Below are positions 16,950-23,949 of a DNA stretch of 64,000 nt, piece by piece. Positions within the stretch are counted from its first letter, which is position 1; every line of letters starts with the position of its first letter. Origin of the DNA: CALFMR01 sp035550595 (lineage in GTDB: Bacteria; Acidobacteriota; Vicinamibacteria; Vicinamibacterales; SCN-69-37); contig DASZOV010000079.1 of NCBI GenBank assembly GCA_035550595.1, forward strand, positions 1 through 64,000, given 5' to 3'. Both the position numbers and the translations under genes were made by a program. The notes below the pieces were generated by a model. It worked only from the letters and a program-made list of their open reading frames with translations, had not been told where the DNA came from and did not search any database.

Positions 16950-17213
16950 ATGCTGATACTTGCCTTGGCGCTGACCATTGTCGGTTGCGTTTGTATCTAC
17001 CTCGCAAGCCCGAATCAACAGTGGCGTTCGCGGCCTCTTCCCCGAACGCCGTTGTGGGCGGCCAGTAGTCTGCTACTGGCCGCTGGCCTTGTCGCATGGA
17101 TCGCGGCACTGCGACCCTTGGCTGGCTTCTTCGTCACGCTGCACGTTGCGATGGTCTGTCTCATCGTCTTTTCTTATTCGGCCGCCCTCCGCAGCTTCGC
17201 GCGGAAGAACTGA
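16950..17213 (+). CDS. Small two- to three-helix membrane protein of the iron cluster
   Basis: 87 residues: MLILALALTIVGCVCIYLASP, then two further hydrophobic helices (~38-56 and ~62-80). It resembles the DUF3325-type small proteins that accompany PepSY iron-uptake genes, but I cannot name it firmly. It lies 52 bases after the receptor and its stop abuts the next ATG (17215), indicating coupling. Confidence 0.65.
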   Translation: MLILALALTIVGCVCIYLASPNQQWRSRPLPRTPLWAASSLLLAAGLVAWIAALRPLAGFFVTLHVAMVCLIVFSYSAALRSFARKN

Positions 17214-17214
17214 C

Positions 17215-17508
17215 ATGCCAGGCGACATTCGTCCCGACTGGTGGGGCAAGGCCAGCGCCGGCGCCATCCTCGGTTTGGGCTTGGCGCTCTCACTGGTCGG
17301 TCTGTATGCCTACCTGGGCCCAGGCGGCATAGACGCGCCGACTGGACGCTACTCGCTGATGCGTCACCTGGAAGCGTTCGTCTGGATCGCGGTGTTCGGC
17401 TTCTGCTTCCTGCTTCGCAGCGCTCGTTCCGCTTGGGTCTGGCTGGGCGCGGCGAACCTGATCGCCTTTGCCGCGCTGTTTGCCTGCCGCTTCTACTTCT
17501 TCGCGTGA
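17215..17508 (+). CDS. Small membrane protein, DUF3649-like
   Basis: 97 residues with three predicted helices (GAILGLGLALSLVGLYAYL, AFVWIAVFGFCFLL, WLGAANLIAFAALFACRF). Position between a ferric-siderophore receptor and a PepSY protein is where DUF3649 iron-uptake proteins occur; the assignment rests mostly on context. ATG at 17215 is one base after the upstream stop TGA (17211-17213). Confidence 0.6.
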   Translation: MPGDIRPDWWGKASAGAILGLGLALSLVGLYAYLGPGGIDAPTGRYSLMRHLEAFVWIAVFGFCFLLRSARSAWVWLGAANLIAFAALFACRFYFFA

Positions 17509-17513
17509 GCCAC

Positions 17514-19163
17514 ATGATTCGCGCCGCTATCGTCAAGGTTTACAGGCCCGTCCACACGTGGATTGGCATCACGTGCGGCTTCGCCCTGTTCATCGCGTTC
17601 TATGCGGGCGCGCTCACCATGTTTCGTGAGCCGATCGCGCGCTGGGCCTCGCCGCCTGCGGTTGGGGTGGCGGCCGTGCCGCTGGAGGATGCGCCCCGAC
17701 TCCTCGAATTGGTGGCGTCCGCCCATCCTGAAGCGCGCGAGGAAGGGATCACGCTTCACCTGCGGGGGGAGGAGAACGAACCGGCACGGGTGACGTGGGA
17801 AGAAGATGCGCCGCATCAAAAGGGCCGAGCGCGCGAGCACGTCCATTGGTGGGCCACGCTACAACCTGATGGCACGCTGCTCGCGGAGCAGGAGCAACCC
17901 TCCGAACTGTCGGAGTTCATCGATGCCATCCATATGCGCGTCGGGATTCCAGAACCATGGGGATCGTATTTCATGGGGATGGTCGCGCTGCTCTACGGCG
18001 TGACGCTGATCGCCGGCGTGATCGTGCTGCTGCCGTCGCTCACCAGGGATTTCCTGGCGCTGCGCGTCGGTCATAACCTCAAGCGCATGTGGCTGGATGC
18101 GCACAACGTCGTCGGGATTACAGCACTCCCGTTTCACCTGGTGATTGCGGTGACCGCGACAGCGTGGGGTTTTGGCGGCCCGCTCTGGTCCGCGCAGGAG
18201 AGCGTGATCTTCGGCGGCAGACAACAGGTCGTCATGAAACGCGATGCCGAGCGATATGCCGCGCCAAAGCCGACAGGCGAAGCGGGTGCGATGATGCCGC
18301 CTGCACAGTTGCTCCAACGCCTGAAAGTCCAGGTGCCCGATTTTGAACCCAAGGTCATGACCTTCGTGAATTTTGGAGACAAGGCCGCTGCCGTGAAATT
18401 CACAGGAGCCGAGCACGGCTACATCGGAGATACCAGCTTTGGGGGCGTCATGCTCAGCGGCGTCACCGGCGAATTGGTCAACGACCGCACGCCATCGCAT
18501 CAAGACGCGGACCGGCGGGCCTCGACAACGATCTACGCGTTGCACACCGGGGAATATGGCGGGGTCACGATTACATGGGCCTATTTCTTCCTCGGATTCT
18601 CCGGGGCGTGGCTGTTCTATTCGGGCAACCTGCTGTGGATCGAGACACGCCGCAAGCGGGCGCGCCAGGGTGGCGGCGTCGAGCAGTCCCGTTCAACGCG
18701 CCTCTTGGGCAGCGCCACGGTCGGCGTGTGCCTCGGCTGCGTGGCGGGCCTGTCGCTCACCATCGTTGCGGCCAAATGGCTGCATGGCCGCGTGGCCGAT
18801 CTCAATCATTGGCATGAAGTCGTCTATTACGCGGTATTCCTCGGCTCGGTCGCGTGGGCCTTCGCGTGGGGCGCGGCGCGTGCTGCCGTGCATCTGCTGT
18901 GGCTGTGCGCCGCCGCGACGATGGCGATCCCGCTGACCACGCTCGCGGCGCTGCTGTTCCCGGCGCTCGGCATGTGGGCCCATGGCAGCGCCGCGACGAT
19001 CGGGGTCGATGTCGTCGCCTTCATCGGTGCGCTTGGCTTCGCGTGGATGGCGGTCGCGACCATGCGCCGGATCAGGACCGGCGCCGCCGATAGCATCTGG
19101 TCGATCCGCAGGGCGGACAAGGTTCCATCCGCACGCGATCCTGTTCCCGTGCCGACGGAGTAG
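17514..19163 (+). CDS. PepSY-associated membrane protein (PiuB-like iron uptake/reductase)
   Basis: 549 residues. The first helix has the PepSY_TM signature (VYRPVHTWIGITCGFALFIAFYAGALTMFREP), and further helices appear near 155-180, 200-220, 345-365 and in the C-terminal third (four or five segments). Conserved His in HTWIG and HNVVGI are typical haem or metal ligands. These proteins are believed to act on ferric siderophores at the inner membrane, possibly as reductases. ATG at 17514 follows the previous stop by five bases. Cotranscribed with the receptor by context. Confidence 0.88.
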   Translation: MIRAAIVKVYRPVHTWIGITCGFALFIAFYAGALTMFREPIARWASPPAVGVAAVPLEDAPRLLELVASAHPEAREEGITLHLRGEENEPARVTWEEDAPHQKGRAREHVHWWATLQPDGTLLAEQEQPSELSEFIDAIHMRVGIPEPWGSYFMGMVALLYGVTLIAGVIVLLPSLTRDFLALRVGHNLKRMWLDAHNVVGITALPFHLVIAVTATAWGFGGPLWSAQESVIFGGRQQVVMKRDAERYAAPKPTGEAGAMMPPAQLLQRLKVQVPDFEPKVMTFVNFGDKAAAVKFTGAEHGYIGDTSFGGVMLSGVTGELVNDRTPSHQDADRRASTTIYALHTGEYGGVTITWAYFFLGFSGAWLFYSGNLLWIETRRKRARQGGGVEQSRSTRLLGSATVGVCLGCVAGLSLTIVAAKWLHGRVADLNHWHEVVYYAVFLGSVAWAFAWGAARAAVHLLWLCAAATMAIPLTTLAALLFPALGMWAHGSAATIGVDVVAFIGALGFAWMAVATMRRIRTGAADSIWSIRRADKVPSARDPVPVPTE

Positions 19164-19169
19164 CCAGTC

Positions 19170-20144
19170 GTGCGCGAATCCAACCCCCTGAGCCCGCGCA
19201 GTCTGGGCGATCCGCTCCCCGAAGCGAGGCGATATTCGAACGCGCGCAGCGCGTCACGCGCGCTCGTGTCGTCGAGCGACGTGAACGATCACGGGCTGTC
19301 GGTAGCTCGTCAAGACGCGCCGGAACGCCACGCTCTGGGAGTCTCGCGCCTTAAGTCGGTGAACGGGGGTGCCCGACGAACGCTGTTCGCAGGCACCGAG
19401 ACGCCAACTTACACGGTGTGGCGAGGCAGAGGACTCCTTGTCGCGTTTGCGCTGCACGTGTTCGCGCTTACACCGTTTCTCGTGTCCACGCTGCATGTCG
19501 AGTCGCAGCCGGCGCCCGCGATGGAGGCCGTCGGCGTCACGTTCGTCATGGCGCCGCAGCGCGGAGTCGGCACTCCGGCACCGAAACCGGAGCCTGAGCA
19601 CCAGAAGCCCTCGTCCAAACCGGTGAAGCCGCTCGTCCCGAAATTGTCCACGGAACGGCCGGCGCTCACTGCCGAGCCTCTGCCGTCATTCGTCCCGACG
19701 GCGACTCTCAATGTCCTGCCGGAACTTGCGTCGCCCCTCCCCGACGACGCAGGCGGGACCAAGACCGTCGCCGCAACGCCCGCTGCCTCGACCGGGAGCG
19801 GGGGCGGTGGAGCCGCGAACAGTCCGCTGCCGCCGGCTATCGGGACGCTGAGTGGCCACTCGAATTGGGCCGGATTGGTACTCGGCCGGTTGGAACAGTT
19901 CCGTCGATATCCCGCGGCGGCGCGTCGGAGCCGGGAAGAAGGCATCTGCTACGTACGGTTCACGCTCGATCGCGAGGGCCACGTGCTCGGTGCGTCGCTC
20001 GCGCGCACGTCCGGCCACGCGTCGCTGGACCGCGAGGCCGTCGCGCTCGTGCGTCGGGCAGATCCGCTGCCGGCGCCATCACCTGAACTCAAGGGTGAAA
20101 CAGTGACGTTGACCGTCCCCGTGGAGTTCTTCTTGACGCGGTAG
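19170..20144 (+). CDS. tonB: Energy transducer TonB
   Basis: 324 residues. A cytoplasmic stretch (~1-85) precedes the anchor helix (GLLVAFALHVFALTPFLVSTL), then a Pro/Lys/Glu-rich periplasmic spacer (PKPEPEHQKPSSKPVKPLVPK) and the TonB C-terminal domain (YPAAARRSREEGICYVRFTLDREGHV..., SLDREAVALVRRADPLP). It carries proton-motive energy to the receptor upstream. The N-terminal tail is longer than usual and the GTG start at 19170 is six bases after the previous gene; a start further in, nearer the helix, is possible. A dedicated tonB inside the cluster supports its transfer as a unit. Confidence 0.9.
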   Translation: MRESNPLSPRSLGDPLPEARRYSNARSASRALVSSSDVNDHGLSVARQDAPERHALGVSRLKSVNGGARRTLFAGTETPTYTVWRGRGLLVAFALHVFALTPFLVSTLHVESQPAPAMEAVGVTFVMAPQRGVGTPAPKPEPEHQKPSSKPVKPLVPKLSTERPALTAEPLPSFVPTATLNVLPELASPLPDDAGGTKTVAATPAASTGSGGGGAANSPLPPAIGTLSGHSNWAGLVLGRLEQFRRYPAAARRSREEGICYVRFTLDREGHVLGASLARTSGHASLDREAVALVRRADPLPAPSPELKGETVTLTVPVEFFLTR

Positions 20145-20153
20145 GACCAATGG

Positions 20154-20282
20154 CTGCTGAGCTTTCTCTACTACGCGGCGATCATCATGGCCGTATTCCA
20201 CGCGCGAAGCGCGACACGAGCCTGGGCCGGGCTCCTGATGGCGTCCGGCGCTCTCGGAGTCGTCGTATGGCTGCTGTTGTGA
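20154..20282 (+). CDS. Possible very small membrane protein
   Basis: A frame of 42 codons gives LLSFLYYAAIIMAVFHARSA then AWAGLLMASGALGVVVWLLL, two clear hydrophobic segments, ending at 20282 just before the DUF3325 gene. There is no ATG at the beginning (CTG at 20154, or the internal ATG at 20187). The strongly hydrophobic pattern argues for a real small protein; start and reality are uncertain. Confidence 0.3.
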   Translation: MLSFLYYAAIIMAVFHARSATRAWAGLLMASGALGVVVWLLL

Positions 20283-20319
20283 GCTGCCGCCGGATGATGA
20301 ACGACAGCGAGTCGCCGGC

Positions 20320-20652
20320 ATGAACGAATTGTCGGCCTTCGCGTTCGCATTCGGCGCGTTTGCGTCCCTGGCGCTGGCGATGAACCGTCACCACCTGCAG
20401 GCGTGGGATCGTCCGGTTCACCCACGTGAGCGCCTCGTGCTTCGAGCGATCGGAGGCGTCGGCTCGGTCTCGTCTCTCACGGTCTGTGTGACGCAGACGA
20501 GTTGGCCGGTCGGCCTCGTCTTGTGGATGGGATTGCTGACGGCGGCGAGCCTGCCGGTGGCCCTTGTCCTCACATATCGTCCGAGGCTGGTGCCGGTGTT
20601 GGCGCCCGCGGCATGGCTGATCGCCGTCGCCGGAAGCCTGCTGGGTCGGTAG
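20320..20652 (+). CDS. DUF3325 family membrane protein
   Basis: 110 residues with a Met/His motif typical of DUF3325 (LALAMNRHHLQAWDRP) and three helices (FAFAFGAFASLALAM, VGLVLWMGLLTAASLPVALVLTY, LAPAAWLIAVAGSLLG). DUF3325 proteins occur at the end of siderophore receptor/PepSY operons in Proteobacteria; the role is unknown. Last gene of the iron cluster; the TetR gene beyond converges on it. Confidence 0.8.
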   Translation: MNELSAFAFAFGAFASLALAMNRHHLQAWDRPVHPRERLVLRAIGGVGSVSSLTVCVTQTSWPVGLVLWMGLLTAASLPVALVLTYRPRLVPVLAPAAWLIAVAGSLLGR

Positions 20653-20734
20653 CCGACCGACCCGAGGTTTCAACCTGCTTACGCGGCGGTGTGTCGGGTG
20701 CAGTGCACCGCGTCGAGGAATCGCGTGCCGCCGG

Positions 20735-21382
20735 TTATCGCTTGCGGCGATTCCCGCGCGTGCCTGGAGGCTGATGGTCGTCAGTGCGCCAGAATTCGCG
20801 AAACACCGGACGGAGCAGCTCGGTCAGGACTTCAGGTGGACAGGATGCAAGTGCCTCGAGACCGATCATCTGCCGCATGATCTGCACGCCGGCGACAACG
20901 GCGAGCAGCAGCGCCGCGCGTTCAGGCGCGTGTGGCCCAGGCAGGGCGGCCGTCAGCGTCTTGTGATAGTGCGCGTCGATTTCTCGACGAGCGATGGCCG
21001 CAGCGGCCGGGCTGGACGCCGACCGCCACATGATCTGGAAGCCGTCGAGCGGCGCGCCGTCGGCTGTCGTGATCCGGACGAGCGCGTCCGCCATCTCGTC
21101 TCCCGCGTGGGCGGAAACCAGCGTCTCCGGCGTGAGGATGATTGGCGTCGTCATGATGTCCGCCACCACTTCGGCGAACAAGCGTTCCTTGGAGCCGAAG
21201 TAGCGATTGACGAGCATCGCCGTCACGCCCGCCCGTTCCGCAATCTCACGCACGCCCACGCCGTCGTACCCGGATCGGGCAAAGGCCTCGCGCGCGGACG
21301 CCAGAATGGCCATCCGCGTGGCGCCGGCATTGCGTGGGCGTCTAGGCGCAAGGCGCGCCCCTGGTCGTCGAGAATTCTTCAT
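20735..21382 (-). CDS. TetR family transcriptional repressor
   Basis: 215 residues from the ATG at 21382. The N-terminal HTH is typical (MAILASAREAFARSGYDGVGVREIAERAGVTAMLVNRYFGSKERLFAEVV), followed by an all-helical ligand domain. It is transcribed divergently from a short-chain epimerase/reductase gene, and two copies of a TCTACA-CC-TGTAGA-like palindrome lie between them, so it probably represses itself and that gene. The ligand is unknown. In-frame sequence upstream of 21382 runs through the operators and is not coding. Confidence 0.92.
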   Translation of the reverse strand: MKNSRRPGARLAPRRPRNAGATRMAILASAREAFARSGYDGVGVREIAERAGVTAMLVNRYFGSKERLFAEVVADIMTTPIILTPETLVSAHAGDEMADALVRITTADGAPLDGFQIMWRSASSPAAAAIARREIDAHYHKTLTAALPGPHAPERAALLLAVVAGVQIMRQMIGLEALASCPPEVLTELLRPVFREFWRTDDHQPPGTRGNRRKR

Positions 21383-21385
21383 AAT

Positions 21386-21433
21386 TCTACACCTGTAGAC
21401 AACGCACGGTCGATTGAAGTATACATCCGTAGA
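21386..21433. promoter_or_regulatory. Twin palindromic operators in the TetR/epimerase divergent region
   Basis: The first site TCTACA-CC-TGTAGA (21386-21399) is a perfect dyad starting four bases before the tetR ATG. The second, TATACA-TC-CGTAGA (21420-21433), matches it at 11 of 14 positions. Their centres are 34 bases apart. They are the obvious binding sites for the adjacent TetR protein. Confidence 0.65.
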
Positions 21434-21491
21434 CATAAGACGTTCGCCACGTGCCTGGTGCACGCCGCCCGGACGTCCGGCGAGAACGAAG

Positions 21492-22538
21492 ATGCCTGGT
21501 CCATACACCGTGCTCGTGACCGGCGGTTCGGGATTTGTCGGCAGCCACGTCGTGCGGCAATTGCTCGAGGCTGGCCACGTCGTCCGCACGACCCTGCGTT
21601 CACGTGATCGCGAGCCGCGCGTGCGGAGCATGCTGACGTCGGCCGGCGCGTGGGATGAGCGGCTGTCCGTCTTCGTCGCCGACCTCGAACACGATCGCGG
21701 ATGGGCGGAGGCCGTCGACGGATGCGACTATGTGATCCACGTGGCTTCGCCGCTCCCCGCGGCGGCGCCGCGTACGGAAGACGAGCTGATTCGACCGGCG
21801 CGCGATGGCGCGATCCGCGTCCTGCGGGCCGCGCGTGACGCGCATGTCCGCCGCGCGGTCATGACGTCTTCGTGTGGCGCAATCTACTACGGGCATCCGC
21901 CGCAGGCCGCGCCGTTCGATGAAACGAGTTGGACGAATCTCGACGGCGAGATGAGTGCCTACGTGCGATCAAAGGCCATTGCCGAACGCGCGGCGTGGGA
22001 CTTCATGGCGGCGCAGGGCGGCACGCTGGAACTTGCGGTCGTCAACCCCACCGGAATCTTCGGGCCGGTCCTCGGGCCCGACATCTCGTCATCCGTCGAA
22101 CTGGTGACGCGTCTGCTGAAGGGCATGCCGGGCTGTCCTCGTCTGTACTTCGGTGTCGTCGACGTGCGTGACGTGGCGGACCTGCATCTGCGCGCCATGA
22201 CCGATCCAGCCGCGAAGGGTCAACGCTTCATCGCCAGCTCGGGAGACATCATGTCGATGATCGCGATCGCCCGTGTCCTCAAAGATCGGCTGGGAGACGC
22301 GGCGAAGAAGGTGCCAACTCGCGAGTTGCCGAACTGGCTGGTCAGATTCGCCTCGCGTTTCGATCGGACGTTGCGTCCGCTGATTCCGCTGTTGGACAGC
22401 ACGCGGCGAGCCACGAGCGCAAAGGCCGAACGCCTGTTGGGGTGGCGCCCTCGTCCGCCAGAGGACGCGCTCGTCGCGACGGCCGAGAGCCTCATCCAGT
22501 TCGGTGTCGTGCCAAGCGGCCGCGGCACACGAGCGTGA
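21492..22538 (+). CDS. NAD(P)-dependent epimerase/dehydratase, dihydroflavonol reductase-like
   Basis: 348 residues of the extended SDR class. The Rossmann fingerprint is TGGSGFVGSHVVRQLLEAG near the start, the acidic/Asn region is DGCDYVIHVASPLP, the catalytic Ser-Tyr-Lys are in MTSSCGAIYY and the YVRSK motif (YxxxK), and NPTGIFGP is a substrate-loop motif. The overall pattern resembles dihydroflavonol 4-reductase/aldehyde reductase relatives. It reduces an unknown carbonyl compound with NAD(P)H in the cytoplasm. ATG at 21492 is preceded by a GAGAACGAAG ribosome site. Control by the divergent TetR repressor is likely. Confidence 0.9.
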   Translation: MPGPYTVLVTGGSGFVGSHVVRQLLEAGHVVRTTLRSRDREPRVRSMLTSAGAWDERLSVFVADLEHDRGWAEAVDGCDYVIHVASPLPAAAPRTEDELIRPARDGAIRVLRAARDAHVRRAVMTSSCGAIYYGHPPQAAPFDETSWTNLDGEMSAYVRSKAIAERAAWDFMAAQGGTLELAVVNPTGIFGPVLGPDISSSVELVTRLLKGMPGCPRLYFGVVDVRDVADLHLRAMTDPAAKGQRFIASSGDIMSMIAIARVLKDRLGDAAKKVPTRELPNWLVRFASRFDRTLRPLIPLLDSTRRATSAKAERLLGWRPRPPEDALVATAESLIQFGVVPSGRGTRA

Positions 22539-22956
22539 ACGATTTCATAAACGGTATCGTCTCAGCGTTTACTTGTAGTACACCCGAAGGACGTGCCTCC
22601 ACGCGCCAGCGGATAGAGGACGGACCATGCTGCGGGCTACTCGCTGGCCCACCTACTTTGCCGTCGTCGCTGGCTTGGTCTCTCTCGGTCGCAGCTCATC
22701 CACCGCTGCGAAGGACCAAGCTGGCCGATCTCGTTCTCATTTCCGAACGACATCCACCCGGTCATCGCGACGCGTCAGCACGAGGGTGCCGGTCGGCAGT
22801 GTCACCGTCGTCTGATCGTTCTCGAACGCAAGACGTCTGGATTGAAAGCCTGGTTCAGTGGACACCGCTATCACACGTCACCGTCTGAACCAGCCCACCG
22901 AGTGCCTGCGCCGCTGGGTGCGCCAAGCCGACTGGATTCCTCGATTACGTACCCCC
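22539..22956. other. 418-base gap with possible gene remnants
   Basis: No intact gene is supported. On the plus strand an ATG at 22627 opens a signal-peptide-like stretch (PTYFAVVAGLVSLG) that soon loses sense. On the minus strand a frame ending at a TGA at 22737-22739 reads LAFENDQTTVTLPTGTLV then LTRRDDRVDVVRK, which looks like the C-terminus of a lost protein but opens only about 45 codons earlier. Both may be leftovers of decayed genes. Confidence 0.3.
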
Positions 22957-23640
22957 TCAGAGCAAAGCCGCCACTTGCTCAGCCGTCGCCCGTGCCGACC
23001 GTGGGTTCTGGCCGGTCACGAGCCGGCCATCGACGACGACATAGGACACGAACGGCAGGAATGCCTTCTCGTAGAGTGCCCCGCGCTGCTTCATTTCGGC
23101 CTCGGCGTTGTACGGGACTTTCTTCGTCACCCCGGCGAGGATTTCTTCTCGCCAGGAGAATCCGGTGAGCCGTTTGCCGGCGACCAGCAGGCGGTCGTCT
23201 GACAGTCGCGTGTTCAGAAGCCCACAATAGCCGTGGCAGACCGACGAGACGATGCCGCCGCGTTCGTAGATCGCGCGCGTGATCTGCTGGAGCCCTTCGG
23301 CATCCGGAAAATCAAACATCACCGCATGGCCGCCGGTGAAATAGATCGCGTCGTAGTCCGCCGGGTCGATCTCCGCCGGCGTGGCGGTGGCCTCCAACTG
23401 CGCGGAACGATTCTTTTCGTCGAGCCACCGCCTGGCGGAGTCATCCAGCAGCGGCCACTGGAGCGCCCGCGGTTCCAGCGGAGAACGGCCGCCCTTCGGG
23501 CTCACGATGCGCTGCTCACAGCCTTTCGCCGCAAAGACATCATGGGCATGCGTGAGTTCCGAGAGCCACAAGCCGGTCGGCTGGGACGGATCGGTGAAGT
23601 GGGCGACGTTGCTGACCACGTGGAGAATGCGCTTGGCCAT
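22957..23640 (-). CDS. DJ-1/PfpI family protein (type 1 glutamine amidotransferase-like, Hsp31-like)
   Basis: 227 residues. The nucleophile elbow VCHGYCG holds the conserved Cys, and YDAIYFTGGHAVMFDFPD is the family hallmark carrying acidic and His residues. The N-terminal ILHVVSNV and the internal WLSELTHAHDVFAAKG fit the class I Hsp31/glyoxalase III-like branch. Members act as chaperones, deglycases or glyoxalases; the exact activity is open. I start at the ATG at 23640 (GAGG five bases before it); an ATG four codons earlier is possible. It stands alone between gaps. Confidence 0.9.
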   Translation of the reverse strand: MAKRILHVVSNVAHFTDPSQPTGLWLSELTHAHDVFAAKGCEQRIVSPKGGRSPLEPRALQWPLLDDSARRWLDEKNRSAQLEATATPAEIDPADYDAIYFTGGHAVMFDFPDAEGLQQITRAIYERGGIVSSVCHGYCGLLNTRLSDDRLLVAGKRLTGFSWREEILAGVTKKVPYNAEAEMKQRGALYEKAFLPFVSYVVVDGRLVTGQNPRSARATAEQVAALL

Positions 23641-23949
23641 GCGTGACCTCATCGAAGCGTAACCTCAAAAGCAAAGTTGAGAGTCAAAGGCACTGCGCGG
23701 CACGGAAGGATGGAACGACTTGAAACCAGCAGTTGCCGGCGTTGGCGTGTTCGACGTCGCTCTGGCCGATGGCGAGCCGCTGCCTGTGTATGCCGGCGTC
23801 GCGTCGCTGATCCTCTTCGTGACCTTGCTGGCGAGCGTGCGCCGACCCCGCGTGCCGCCCGCAGCAATCCGCTCGACGCTCTATGCATCGCCCAGTAGTG
23901 AGCTGAGCCTGGACCTTCTCTTCGAGCAGATCGACAGGCCGCGTTCCCG
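23641..23949. other. 309-base gap without a recognised gene
   Basis: The stretch between the DJ-1 gene and the stop of the ADOP permease holds no frame with recognisable protein character and no clear terminator. It presumably carries the DJ-1 promoter near 23650-23700. Confidence 0.4.
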
